Source: Gemmatimonadota bacterium
GTDB lineage: Bacteria; Gemmatimonadota; Gemmatimonadetes; Gemmatimonadales; Gemmatimonadaceae
Reading direction: 5' to 3'
NCBI GenBank assembly: GCA_016871855.1
Contig: VHBQ01000010.1
Coordinates: forward strand, 1 to 56,564
Length of the DNA: 56,564 bases
Positions 10,632 to 19,313 of the stretch are shown here, piece after piece. The translations under genes and the position numbers were made by a program. How positions within the stretch are numbered: the stretch's first letter is position 1; every line of letters starts with the position of its first letter. A model generated the notes under the pieces. That model saw nothing but the letters and a program-made list of their open reading frames with translations. It did not search any database and was not told the DNA's origin.

Positions 10632-10706
10632 ACGGTTGATACTGGCCGCTCCCGTCCACTGAACTCCTCCGCCTCATCCACCGTCCACCGTCTACCGTCC
10701 ACCGTC
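10608..10706. repeat. Inverted pair of ACGGTGGACGGTAG decamer arrays
   Basis: The left array (10608-10637) and right array (10675-10706) are reverse complements around a loop of about 37 nt. They span the 3' end of the transglutaminase gene and run up to the ABC ATPase start at 10712. The same units occur at four other places in this window. Confidence 0.9.
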
Positions 10707-10711
10707 CCCTC

Positions 10712-11470
10712 ATGATTCGCCTGACTGAGCTCACCAAGCACTACGGTTCCTTCGTCGCCGTGGACGGCCTCGACCTGTTCGTGCCGCAGGGGGAGCTGTT
10801 CGGGTTCCTCGGGCCGAACGGTGCGGGAAAGACGACGACGCTGCGGATGATCGCGGGCATCCTGAAGCCAACGGCGGGGCGCGTGGAGATCGGCGGGGTG
10901 GACCTGGCGACCGATCCGATCCGCGCGAAGGCGAAGCTCGGGTTCATCCCGGACCGCCCGTTCATCTATGAGAAGCTGACCGGCGGCGAGTTCCTGCGAT
11001 TCGTCGCGGGGCTCTACGATCAGCATGGCCCGCACGTGGAGCACCGGGCGCGCGAACTGCTCGCCCTGTTCGATCTCGAGGAGTGGCGCGACGAACTGGT
11101 GGAGAGCTACAGCCACGGCATGCGGCAGAAGCTGATCATCGCCAGCGCCTTCGTGCACCGCCCCGACGTAATCGTCGTGGACGAGCCGCACGTGGGGCTC
11201 GACCCCAAGGCGATCAAGATCCTGCGCGACCTGTTCCGCGAATACGCGGCGCGCGGACACACGATCATGATGAGCACGCACACGCTGGCCACGGCGGAGT
11301 CGCTGTGCGACCGGATCGGCATCATCGTGAACGGGCGGATGCAGGCGCTCGGCACGATGGATGAGCTGCGCAACTCGGCGACGTACGGCGGGAGCGGCTT
11401 GGAAGAAGTCTTCCTGCGCCTCACTGGCGAGAATGCGGCGAGGAATCTGATGGATGTGTTGGATGCGTAA
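10712..11470 (+). CDS. ABC transporter ATP-binding protein
   Basis: The 252-residue cytoplasmic ATPase is intact, unlike the degenerate one at the left edge: Walker A GPNGAGKTTTLRM (residues 34-46), Q-loop region LGFIPDRPFIYEKLTGGEFL, signature SYSHGMRQK, Walker B VIVVDEPHVGLDP and H-loop MSTHTL. The signature SHGMRQ is typical of the CcmA/NatA/drug-exporter branch. It should power the ABC-2-type permease directly downstream. Its upstream sequence is a repeat array with no recognisable Shine-Dalgarno site. Confidence 0.93.
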   Translation: MIRLTELTKHYGSFVAVDGLDLFVPQGELFGFLGPNGAGKTTTLRMIAGILKPTAGRVEIGGVDLATDPIRAKAKLGFIPDRPFIYEKLTGGEFLRFVAGLYDQHGPHVEHRARELLALFDLEEWRDELVESYSHGMRQKLIIASAFVHRPDVIVVDEPHVGLDPKAIKILRDLFREYAARGHTIMMSTHTLATAESLCDRIGIIVNGRMQALGTMDELRNSATYGGSGLEEVFLRLTGENAARNLMDVLDA

Positions 11471-11473
11471 GAA

Positions 11474-11503
11474 CAGACGGTGGACGGTGGACGGTGGACG
11501 GTA
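11474..11503. repeat. ACGGTGGACGG decamer array
   Basis: Three direct decamer units, CAGACGGTGGACGGTGGACG onward, fill the 34-nt spacer between the ABC ATPase stop and the permease ATG at 11505, so the repeat also serves as the permease translation-initiation region. Confidence 0.88.
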
Positions 11504-11504
11504 G

Positions 11505-13273
11505 ATGACGGACACCACTGGTCAGGCGAACGGCGGCCTCGGGCACGCGTCCGCCCTGCACACCACCGGAGCGCACGCGACGGTGGCGAGCCCGGACGCG
11601 CCGCTGCTGTGGATCCTGATGCCGAAGTGGCTCACGGCGCGCGCGCGGGCGATGGCCGGCGAGCGCGGGCGCGGGGCGCGCTTCGCCATCCTCGCCACCG
11701 TCGGCCTGCTGTTCTGGGGCTTCATCTTCGGGCTGCTCTATCGCCTGCTCACGTACTTCAAGGGCGTCCCCGAGATCGGCGAACTGCTCGCGGACAAGCT
11801 GCTCGGGCTGATGCTGGTGAGCTTCTTTTCGCTGCTGCTGCTGTCCAACGTCATCACGGCGCTGTCGTCGTTCTTCCTCGCCAAGGATCTCGACCTGCTG
11901 GTGTCCGCACCGGTGGACTGGCTGCGCGTCTACTCGGCGAAGCTGATGGAGACCACCATCTTCTCGAGCTGGATGGTGGTGCTGATGGCGATCCCGATGT
12001 TCGCGGCGTATGGCATCGCCTATGACGGCGGCTGGGGCTTCGCCCCGTTCATCGCGTTCGCGCTGGTGCCCTTCCTGGTGATCCCGTCGGTGCTGGGGAG
12101 CGCCACGACGCTGCTGCTGGTGAACATCTTCCCCGCGCGCCGCACGCGCGACATCCTGAGCGTGATCGCGGTGATGACGGCCGGCGGCATCGTGCTGCTG
12201 TTCCGGCTGGTGCGGCCCGAGAAGCTTGCGCGCCCGAGGGGTTCCGTTCGCTCGTCGACTTCATCGCGGTGCTGCGCGGCCCGACGTCGCCGCTGCTCCC
12301 CAGCGAGTGGTTCCAGAAGTCGGCAATGGGCTATCTGGCCGACCGTCCGGACTGGCTCTCGCTGTACATGCTCTGGTCCACGGCGGCGGCGCTGGTGGTG
12401 CTCGGCGCGCTGCTGCACCGGACGCTCTACGCCGCGGGCTTCTCCAAGGCGCAGGAAAGCGCGGAACGCTGGGCAAAGGCGGGAGCGGTGCAACGGTTGG
12501 CGATGCGCGTGCTCGCGCCGCTGGGCACGCTGAAGCGCGAGCTGGTGATGAAGGAGGTCCGGCTCTTCTTCCGCGACACGACCCAGTGGAGCCAGTTGAT
12601 CCTGCTCGCCGTGCTCGTCGTCGTGTACGTGTTCAACATCAAGTACCTCCCGCTGCGCGGCGAAGGGATCACGTTCTTCCTGATCAACGTGGTCCCCTTC
12701 CTGAACCTCGTGCTCGCCGGGTTCGTGCTCGCCTCGATCGCCGCGCGCTTCATCTTCCCGGGTGTCTCGCTCGAGGGACGCACGCTGTGGCTGCTGCGCT
12801 CGAGCCCGCTGGCGATGCGCGACCTGCTCTGGGCCAAGTTCTGGGTCGGCACGCTGCCGCTGCTGCTGCTCGCCATCGGTATCGTGGGCGTGACCGACTA
12901 CTTGCTGCAGGTCTCAACGTTCATGTTCCTGGTCTCGATCTTCACGATCACGTTCATGACGTTCGCCATCGCCGGGCTGGCGATCGGCTTCGGGACGCTC
13001 TTCCCGCAGTTCGAGACCGAGAACGCCGCGCAGATTCCCACGTCGTTTGGCGGCCTGCTCTTCATGATGGCGTCCATCGGGATGATCGGCGGGACGATCA
13101 TCCTCGAGGCCCGGCCAGTGTATGGTTATCTTGCGGCGCGCGCATTCAACACGGCGGCGAGCCCGGTGGAGATGGTCCTCGGGTTCGGCGCGGCGATGCT
13201 GCTGTGCGTGGCCTGCACGGTGATTCCCATTCGAGTGGCGCTGCGGCGCCTGGAAGCCACGGAGCGCGGATGA
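11505..13273 (+). pseudogene. ABC-2-type permease split by a frameshift
   Basis: Two frames make one protein. From ATG 11505 a hydrophobic frame (MTDTTGQANGG...; membrane segments near residues 65-85, 105-130, 155-180, 190-215) reads to LLFRLVRPEKLARP, then turns into Arg/Ser-rich nonsense. The coherent continuation, EGFRSLVDFIAVLRGPTSPL, begins in the -1 frame at 12236 and runs with further membrane helices to 13273. Joined, they give about 589 residues, typical of an ABC exporter subunit partnering the ATPase upstream. The shift lies at CGCCCGAGGGG (12231-12241). It could be a sequencing error, a true mutation, or -1 recoding; no classical slippery heptamer is visible. Confidence 0.8.
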
Positions 13274-13749
13274 TCAGCCGCCCAACCGAACGCGATATCC
13301 CAGCGATCGTCGCGCTGAACAACATGTTCGCCCCCGAGGGGAAGACGCTCCTTCGCACGCCGCAGTTCGTGGAGGAGCATCTCGCCGATTACCTCGTGCT
13401 GCGCGACGAGAACAGCCGCGTCGTCGGGTGCGTGGCGCTCGACGAATACTCGCCCTCGCTGGTGGAACTCGTGGGCCTCGCCGTGCACCCCTCGGTGCGC
13501 GGCCGCGGCTACGGCATCATGCTCATCGAGGAGATTGCCGACCTCGCCCGGCGCCGCGGCTACGACGAGATGTTCGCCACCTCGTTCTCCGAGGCGATCT
13601 TCGAGTCGTGCGGCTTCCTGAAAGAGAAGCTCGACGAGTTTCCGGAGAAGGTGCTGCGCTACACGCGCATCGACCGCACCGAGGTGGAGATGTCGGAGAA
13701 GCACTGCTTCTCCCGGGTGCTACGCCAGACCAGCCAGCCGGCGGGGTAG
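13270..13749 (+). CDS. GNAT N-acetyltransferase resembling short N-acetylglutamate synthase
   Basis: The 159-residue single-domain acetyltransferase has the acetyl-CoA-binding motif A VHPSVRGRGYGIMLIEEI and upstream strands VVGCVALDEYSPSLVELVGLAV. The arrangement, with FATSFSEAIFESCGF following, resembles the GNAT domain of ArgA-type N-acetylglutamate synthases, which acetylate glutamate for arginine synthesis. The substrate assignment is by resemblance only; no arg genes adjoin. Its ATG overlaps the permease stop by 4 nt, so it is co-translated with the exporter genes. Longer in-frame extension upstream is only a shadow of the permease gene. Confidence 0.8.
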   Translation: MISRPTERDIPAIVALNNMFAPEGKTLLRTPQFVEEHLADYLVLRDENSRVVGCVALDEYSPSLVELVGLAVHPSVRGRGYGIMLIEEIADLARRRGYDEMFATSFSEAIFESCGFLKEKLDEFPEKVLRYTRIDRTEVEMSEKHCFSRVLRQTSQPAG

Positions 13750-13775
13750 GCGCGGGTTCGCTGGTCGCGCGATGC

Positions 13776-13799
13776 GGGCGGCGCGCGAAGCGCCGCCCG
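13776..13799. terminator. Bidirectional hairpin terminator
   Basis: GGGCGGCGC (13776-13784) pairs with GCGCCGCCC (13790-13798) around a GCGAA loop, between two convergent genes whose stops are at 13749 and 13801. There is only a short T-run after the stem. Confidence 0.65.
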
Positions 13800-13800
13800 T

Positions 13801-13890
13801 TCAGCGTTTCGGCGGCCGCACCAACGGCCACATCACGTAGGCCACCGCCAGGACGCCCAGCGCGAGCCCGATGAGCAGCGCACGGTTCAT
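13801..13890 (-). CDS. 29-residue single-helix membrane peptide following ccmF
   Basis: ATG 13890 overlaps the ccmF-like stop (ATGA), which strongly argues for a real, translationally coupled gene. The product, MNRALLIGLALGVLAVAYVM followed by WPLVRPPKR, is one hydrophobic helix with a basic tail. It resembles the first transmembrane segment of CcmI/CycH or a CcmD-like helper of cytochrome c maturation. Function is inferred from position only. Confidence 0.7.
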   Translation of the reverse strand: MNRALLIGLALGVLAVAYVMWPLVRPPKR

Positions 13891-15455
13891 GGCTCGTTCC
13901 CGCCGGGCGGCTGCGCCCCTGCGACCAGCGCCGCCACTTCGGTCGCCTCCGCCATCTGTCCGGGCTCCGCCGTTTCTGCTGATTCCGCTTTCCGGCTCGG
14001 CGCGAACGCTGCCACGAGCGCGGCCAGCGTACTGACGAGCACGGCAAGCCAGAGCAGCGACGCGCCCGGCACGAAGCGCACGTCAAGCACCGCGTCGGCG
14101 GTGTTCGCCTCGCGCACGTCGACGCGGAGGTCTTGCAGCACGCCGGCTGAGGTGCCGGCGCGGTCGAACTGATCCACGGGCTGGCCGCTGGAGCGGGCGA
14201 AGAGCGTGCGCACCTCCGCGGTCAGGTACCCGCGCGTCGTTCCGCCAGCGGACGCGCGCAACGCCAGCACGCTGGAGATGACGTCCTGACGGCCTACGCG
14301 CGAGACGCCCTCGAGCGCGATCATCCACAGCGAGCCAAAGGCGTCCGCAGCGCGCGCGCTCTCGCCTTCGCGAACTGCCAGCGTCGTGCTCGACCCGACA
14401 CTCGTGACCGACAGGGCAACCGCGCCGACGAGTACGGACCCGAGCGCCACACGCAGCGCCGTGGCGCCGATGCCGCGCTCACCCTGCTGCGTGCGCATCG
14501 CATCCACCACCAGCGCGGCGAGCGCGGCGAGAGCCAGCCACGCCGCCGCTCGCCCAGCGGCTCCCGCGGCGAAGTCGTGCACGCCGCTCCATCCGCCGGC
14601 GCGGCGCATGGCGAGACCGGTCAACGCGAGTGAGAACGCGACGAATCCTGCGGCGATGGCCGCGTTGGCGGGCCAGCCGCGCAGGGCGGCGAGCAGGAGC
14701 AGCGCCGCGCCGGCCAACGCGAGCGCCGTGCCATCATGCACTGGCGCCCATTGCCAGTCTCCCGCCCAATAGCCGTCGCCGTAGCGCCGCCGCCAGTCGA
14801 GGAGCGTCGCGACGAGCAGGAGCGAGAGGCATGCGGTGGCCCAACGGCGCGCCGGCTCGCGCCAGCCCGCGCCTCCCATCGCTCCCATCACCGTGAGCAC
14901 CGCCGGGATCATCACCAGCGTCATGGCCGCGTAGCCAACCGGCGCCTGCAAGAGGGCCACGGGGCGCATCCATTCAAGCGGCACGCCGCGTCCGTCGTCC
15001 GGAGGGAACGGCAGGCGCAGGAACGGATTGACGTCGAAGGCTGCCAGCGCGAGCACGGCGAAGAGCATCAGCGCGAGCAGGGCGCCCGTCCACGCGCGAA
15101 GCACCGATCCCCGGCGCAGGGTCGCGGTGGCCAGGCTCGCGCCGCATCCGAGCACGACCGCCCACAGGAGGAGCGTCCCCGAGGGTCCGGCCCACACGGC
15201 GGCCATTCGGTAGGGCGTCGGCATCACCCACGACGACCAGACCGCGACATACCGATACGTCAGGTCGCCGGTGGCCAGTGCCCACCCCAGCCCGGCCATC
15301 GCCAGCGCGACGAAGAGCGATGCCGCGTGCACGCCTCGCTCGCCGCTGGAGGTCAGGTCGTCGCGCGAGGTCATCGCACCGGCAAGCCCGAGCGCCGCCC
15401 CCCACCCGCCAAGGAGGAGCGCCAGCCAGAGGGCGAGTTCGCCGAGCTGGGTCAG
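13887..15455 (-). CDS. ccmF: CcmF-like cytochrome c haem lyase component, apparent CTG start
   Basis: The 522-residue multi-pass protein resembles CcmF: N-terminal LTQLGELALWLALLLGGWG, then YRYVAVWSSW...YRMAAVWAGPSGTLLLW, a tryptophan-rich WAGDWQWAPVHDG in the place of the WWD haem-handling loop, and SGVHDFAAG matching the CcmF haem-ligand His region. The usual WDPVE of the WWD loop is altered to WAPVH, and length is short of the common 630-660. The first ATG (15374) would remove the first helix. The only in-frame start giving it is CTG at 15455, which overlaps the upstream TGA (CTGA) behind AAGGGA. Other ccm genes are not nearby. Confidence 0.75.
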   Translation of the reverse strand: MTQLGELALWLALLLGGWGAALGLAGAMTSRDDLTSSGERGVHAASLFVALAMAGLGWALATGDLTYRYVAVWSSWVMPTPYRMAAVWAGPSGTLLLWAVVLGCGASLATATLRRGSVLRAWTGALLALMLFAVLALAAFDVNPFLRLPFPPDDGRGVPLEWMRPVALLQAPVGYAAMTLVMIPAVLTVMGAMGGAGWREPARRWATACLSLLLVATLLDWRRRYGDGYWAGDWQWAPVHDGTALALAGAALLLLAALRGWPANAAIAAGFVAFSLALTGLAMRRAGGWSGVHDFAAGAAGRAAAWLALAALAALVVDAMRTQQGERGIGATALRVALGSVLVGAVALSVTSVGSSTTLAVREGESARAADAFGSLWMIALEGVSRVGRQDVISSVLALRASAGGTTRGYLTAEVRTLFARSSGQPVDQFDRAGTSAGVLQDLRVDVREANTADAVLDVRFVPGASLLWLAVLVSTLAALVAAFAPSRKAESAETAEPGQMAEATEVAALVAGAQPPGGNEP

Positions 15456-15664
15456 GCCGGAGGTCCCTTCATCGCGGCGCGCCGCACGCGCGCCATCAGA
15501 TCATCCACCTCGCGCTCGCGCTGGGCGCGCTCCGCGGGCGTCCACGCCGCCGAGTGGCGATCGAGCTCGCGTACCTGCTCGAGCATCTCGTCGATCAGCG
15601 CGCGCAGGATGAAGTTGCTGCGTCGCTGGGATGGCGGGGAGCCGGCGGCGGTGGATTCGGTCAT
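15452..15664 (-). CDS. Small hypothetical protein upstream of ccmF
   Basis: The 70-residue charged helical protein (MTESTAAGSPPSQRRSNFIL..., then LIDEMLEQVRELDRHSAAW and AERAQREREVDDLMARVRRA) looks like a short coiled coil with no signal or membrane segment. The stop overlaps the ccmF-like CTG start, suggesting coupling. A longer start at 15742 exists; 15664 is preferred because upstream residues look non-coding. I do not recognise the family. Confidence 0.6.
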   Translation of the reverse strand: MTESTAAGSPPSQRRSNFILRALIDEMLEQVRELDRHSAAWTPAERAQREREVDDLMARVRRAAMKGPPA

Positions 15665-15770
15665 CGGCGAGTAGGAGGAGATTTCAAACTTGTCGCATGT
15701 CAGCGCGAAAACCAAATGGTCAGGCGCGGCGACCGACGCCACACGGCGCCGCCGTGGCGCCGGCCTCGCA

Positions 15771-16091
15771 TCACCGATCCACCTGTTTCGCTATGACGGT
15801 GGCTCCGGCGCCACCGACGGCGTCCCACGCGAGGTCGCGCCAGCTCGCGCTGCGTCGCGCCGGATGTCGGCGATCGTACAGTTCCTTTCCCACGCCAACG
15901 GCGATGGTCACGAGCGACGCCCGCTGCGCGGCCACGGTGTAGCGCGCGTCGCGCCGGAACACCGAGTACGCGGCGCCCTGCACCACCGCGGACACCGCCG
16001 CGTGCAGGTACTTGTCCCGGGCGAACCACGGGTCGTTGGCGCGCGGCGGCGGACCGCCCGTGAAAAGAACGAAGGCCAGCGTGAAGTTCAC
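15771..16091 (-). CDS. YfiM/DUF2279-like small envelope protein
   Basis: The 106-residue protein has the YfiM-like signature WFARDKYLHAAVSAVVQGAA, a conserved GVGKELYDRRHP and DLAWDAVGGAGATVI. The N-terminus MNFTLAFVLFTGGPPP could be a weak signal or membrane anchor; there is no lipobox Cys. The GTG start overlaps the mtnA stop by 4 nt. Function in the family is not established. Confidence 0.75.
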   Translation of the reverse strand: MNFTLAFVLFTGGPPPRANDPWFARDKYLHAAVSAVVQGAAYSVFRRDARYTVAAQRASLVTIAVGVGKELYDRRHPARRSASWRDLAWDAVGGAGATVIAKQVDR

Positions 16092-17098
16092 GGCGCCTCC
16101 ACGAAGCGATACGGCGGTCGGAACACCCCGCGATCGGTGACGATGGCGCTGATGAGCGACGCCGGGGTGATGTCGAACGCCGGATTCTCGACCGGGACGT
16201 CGGGGGGCGCCACGACCTGCCCGCCGACGCGTCGCACCTCGTCGGCATCGCGCCGCTCAATGGGGATGGACGCGCCGCCGAACAGACTGGCGTCGATAGT
16301 GGACGACGGCGCGGCGACGTAGAACGGCAGGCCGTGGTGATGGGCCGCGACCGCATGTCCGTAGGTACCGATCTTGTTGGCGATATCGCCGTTGGCGGCG
16401 ATGCGGTCAGCGCCGACCAGCACGAGGTCCAGGCGCCCCTCGCGCATTAGCGCGGCAGCCATGCTGTCGGTGCACACGGTCACCGGAATCCCCGCCGCGG
16501 ACAGCTCCCAAGCCGTGATGCGGCTTCCCTGCAGCAGCGGACGCGTTTCGCACGCGATCACTTCGACGCGCCGCCCGGCGGCGGACGCGGTATAGACAGG
16601 CGCGAGCGCGGTGCCGATGCCCGCCGTGGCCAGCGCCCCAGCGTTGCAGTGCGTCAGGACGCGTGCGCCGTCGGGGAGCAAGCCTTGGCCATGCCGGCCG
16701 ATCGCGTCGCACATCGCGATGTCCTCGGCCAGAATCCGCTCGGCCTCGGCCGCCAGCGCATCGAGCAGGTTCGCCTCCGCGACGATCACCACGCGACGCA
16801 GGCGCGCCATCGCCCACGGCAGGTTTACCGCCGTCGGGCGCGCGCCGGCGAGCCGGTCGAGCGCGGCGAGCAGCGCGGCGCGATCCGGAACGCCCGCGCG
16901 CGCGAACGCGGCGATTACTCCGAGCGCAGCGGCCACGCCAATGGCCGGCGCGCCGCGCACGGCAAGCGTGCGGAGCGCCTCGTCCACCTCGTCGATGGTG
17001 CACAGCTCACGCTCAACGACGCGTTCGGGCAGGAGGCGCTGGTCGAGAATGCGCAGCCGCCGGGCGTCGGAACTCCAGGTGAGGGCGCGGGGGATCAA
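16088..17098 (-). CDS. mtnA: Methylthioribose-1-phosphate isomerase
   Basis: The 336-residue enzyme converts 5-methylthioribose-1-phosphate to methylthioribulose-1-phosphate in the methionine salvage pathway. Diagnostic stretches are LAVRGAPAIGVAAALG, the catalytic Cys in LTHCNAGALATAG, ACETRPLLQGSRITAWEL, and the catalytic Asp in VGADRIAANGDIANKIGTY. The long open frame extends into a repeat upstream; family N-termini (around LTWSSDARRLRILDQRLLP) place the start at TTG 17098, exactly at the edge of that repeat. No Shine-Dalgarno is visible. No other methionine-salvage gene adjoins. Confidence 0.93.
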   Translation of the reverse strand: MIPRALTWSSDARRLRILDQRLLPERVVERELCTIDEVDEALRTLAVRGAPAIGVAAALGVIAAFARAGVPDRAALLAALDRLAGARPTAVNLPWAMARLRRVVIVAEANLLDALAAEAERILAEDIAMCDAIGRHGQGLLPDGARVLTHCNAGALATAGIGTALAPVYTASAAGRRVEVIACETRPLLQGSRITAWELSAAGIPVTVCTDSMAAALMREGRLDLVLVGADRIAANGDIANKIGTYGHAVAAHHHGLPFYVAAPSSTIDASLFGGASIPIERRDADEVRRVGGQVVAPPDVPVENPAFDITPASLISAIVTDRGVFRPPYRFVEAP

Positions 17099-17101
17099 AC
17101 G

Positions 17102-17300
17102 GGGTGCGGGGAGCAGGGAACAGAGCGAGGTGCTGGGAACAGGGAACAGAGCGAGGTGCGGGGTGCAGGGAACAGGGTGGGGTGCAGGGGAAGAGTGCGG
17201 GGGTGGGGCGCGAGGGACAAGAGTCTCGTCTCCTCCTTGGCCCCTGCACTTCACCCTGCTCCCCGTTCCCTGCACTTCACTCTGTCCCCCTCCCCGCCTC
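17102..17300. repeat. Large inverted array of GGGAACAGAGCGAGGTGC units
   Basis: The left side (17102-17205) contains two copies of GGGAACAGAGCGAGGTGC plus related GTGCAGGGAACAGGGTGGGG units. The right side (17228-17300) has their complements (CCCCTGCACTTCACCCTGCT, CCCGTTCCCTGCACTTCAC). The element fills most of the spacer between divergent mtnA and the enoyl-CoA hydratase, where a terminator would not be expected. A relative lies at 32880-32945. Confidence 0.85.
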
Positions 17301-17336
17301 ACCCCTATTCTTCTTCATCCCTTCGCGCACGCCGCC

Positions 17337-18116
17337 ATGCCCTACGAATTCCTTCTCGTGGATGTCACCGACCGCATCGCCACGGTGACAATCAACCGCC
17401 CCGACAAGCTCAACGCGCTCAACGCCCGCGTGCTCGAGGAGCTCGACGAGGTCTTCACGGAGTTCGCCACCGACCGGCTGGTCGGCGCCGTGATCGTCAC
17501 CGGCGCGGGGCGCGCGTTCGTCGCGGGGGCGGACATCGCCGAGATCGCCGCCAACGACGCGGCGGGGCTCGAGCGGCTGTCGGCACGCGGGCAGGCGGTC
17601 TTCACGCGCATCGAGCGGCTGCCGAAGCCGGTCATCGCCGCCGTGAATGGCTTTGCGCTCGGCGGCGGCTGCGAACTCGCCCTCGCCTGTCATCTGCGCG
17701 TCGCATCGGAGCACGCCAAGTTCGGGCTCCCCGAGGTCAAGCTGGGGTTGATCCCCGGCTACGGCGGGACGCAGCGCCTACCGCGACTCGTCGGCAAGGG
17801 ACGCGCGCTGCAGCTCATCCTGACGGGCGATCAGGTCGACGCGAACGAGGCCCATCGGATCGGGCTGGTCAACGCGCTGGCCACGGCAACGACGCTGCAC
17901 GACGTGGCGCGCTCGATCGCGCTGCAGGCGGTGAAGAACGGCCCGGTGGCACTGGCACGCGCAATCGCCGCCGTCAACGAGGGGTTCGACCAGCCGGCCG
18001 ACGAGGCAATGGGAATCGAGGCGCGGCACTTCGGCGCGCTCGGCGGCACGAAGGACATGGCGGAGGGGACGTCCGCGTTCCTCGCCAAGCGCGCGCCGCA
18101 GTTCACGGGCGAGTAG
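17337..18116 (+). CDS. Enoyl-CoA hydratase/isomerase family protein
   Basis: The 259-residue crotonase-fold enzyme starts MPYEFLLVDVTDRIATVTIN. The CoA/oxyanion hole region GAGRAFVAGADIAEIA and the catalytic segment NGFALGGGCELALACHLRVA with the downstream GLPEVKLGLIPGYGGTQRLPR contain both Glu residues expected for hydratase activity, so hydration of 2-enoyl-CoA in beta-oxidation is likely. The substrate chain length cannot be told. A much longer frame upstream runs through the repeat array and is not coding. Confidence 0.93.
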   Translation: MPYEFLLVDVTDRIATVTINRPDKLNALNARVLEELDEVFTEFATDRLVGAVIVTGAGRAFVAGADIAEIAANDAAGLERLSARGQAVFTRIERLPKPVIAAVNGFALGGGCELALACHLRVASEHAKFGLPEVKLGLIPGYGGTQRLPRLVGKGRALQLILTGDQVDANEAHRIGLVNALATATTLHDVARSIALQAVKNGPVALARAIAAVNEGFDQPADEAMGIEARHFGALGGTKDMAEGTSAFLAKRAPQFTGE

Positions 18117-18197
18117 GCGTGCGCGCTGGAACGACTTCGCTGGCCGCGCGACGGCCGAACGGCACGCGGTGACCGCGCGCGTGACGGAGCGGACGAC

Positions 18198-19313
18198 GTG
18201 ACGGCGCGCACGCGCGTGTCGGCGCTGGCCGTGCGAGACTTCCGCAACCTGGAGCGAGTGGATCTCACGCTCCCCGAGGACGGCATCGCGATCGTCGGCG
18301 AGAACGGCCATGGCAAGACCAGCCTGCTCGAGGCCATCGCGTACGTGGAGCAGCTCCGCTCCGTGCGCGGCGCGCGTGACCGCGACCTGGTGCGCTTCGA
18401 CGCGCCGGCGTTTCACGTGCACGCGTCGGTGCACGGACCCGATGGAGCGATGCAGGTGGGCGCCGGCGCCGACCGGACCGGGCGCAAGCGGGTGACGCGC
18501 GACGGGGTGGAGCTCACGCGCATCACCGACGCGCTCGGCGCGCTGCCCGCGGTGCTGCTCGCGCCGCGCGACGTGTCGCTGGTAGCCGACGGCCCGTCAG
18601 AGCGGCGCCGCTTCCTCGACATCGCGCTCGCGCTGACCGCGCCCGCGTACCTGCGCGCGCTGCGCCACTACCGCGCGGCATTGGATCGCCGAAATGCCGC
18701 GCTGCGAGACGCGGGCCGTCACCGCCGCGGGGCCGATGCCGCCGCGGCGTGGGAGCCCGCGCTCGCCGAGCACGGGGCGGTGCTCGTCGGCGAACGCCGG
18801 GCCTGGGTGGAGGCGCACGCCGCGGAGTTCACGCGTCTCTCGCACGCGATCGGGGAGCCCGGCCGTATGGCGATGGCCTACGCCACGGCGCTCCCGGCAG
18901 ATGGCGCCGTTGCCGATGCGCTGCGCGCCGCGCTCGAGCGCACGCGCGAGCACGACCTGCGGCGCGGCAGCACGCACGCGGGTCCGCATCGCGACGACCT
19001 CGCCCTGACGCTCGACGGGCGCGACCTCCGGGTCGTCGGGTCGGCGGGGCAGCAGCGGACCGGCGCGATCGCGCTGCGACTGCTGGAGGCGGCGACGCTG
19101 CGCGAGCGGCGGCAGACGCTTCCCGTGCTGCTCCTCGACGACCCCTTCGCCGAGCTGGACAACCGCCGGGCGGCGCGCGTGCTCGAGTTGCTGCTCGAGG
19201 CCGGCGTCGGCCAGGTGATCCTGTGCGTGCCGCGCCCGGAGGAGATCCCGCCCCGCTTCACGAAGCTGGCTCGCCATCGCATCGCCTCGGGCGTGTTGTC
19301 GGAGGAGCGGTGA
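18198..19313 (+). CDS. recF: DNA replication and repair protein RecF
   Basis: The 371-residue SMC-like ATPase loads RecA at gaps with RecO and RecR. Walker A is GENGHGKTSLLEAIAY (about residue 32), the signature region is GSAGQQRTGAIALRLLEA, and Walker B is PVLLLDDPFAELD. Arm-region motifs FLDIALALTAPAYL and THAGPHRDDLALTLDGRDLR are typical. GTG 18198 follows GGAG at 9 nt. Its stop overlaps the next gene (GTGA). Gene order recF-DUF721-gyrB is the classic origin-proximal order, although dnaA and dnaN are not in front of it. Confidence 0.97.
   Translation: MTARTRVSALAVRDFRNLERVDLTLPEDGIAIVGENGHGKTSLLEAIAYVEQLRSVRGARDRDLVRFDAPAFHVHASVHGPDGAMQVGAGADRTGRKRVTRDGVELTRITDALGALPAVLLAPRDVSLVADGPSERRRFLDIALALTAPAYLRALRHYRAALDRRNAALRDAGRHRRGADAAAAWEPALAEHGAVLVGERRAWVEAHAAEFTRLSHAIGEPGRMAMAYATALPADGAVADALRAALERTREHDLRRGSTHAGPHRDDLALTLDGRDLRVVGSAGQQRTGAIALRLLEAATLRERRQTLPVLLLDDPFAELDNRRAARVLELLLEAGVGQVILCVPRPEEIPPRFTKLARHRIASGVLSEER

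Noticed and set aside
12226..13749. 507-residue frame joining permease-antisense-like sequence to the GNAT gene
   Set aside because: Only the part from ATG 13270 is protein-like; the upstream portion is a shifted frame of the permease.
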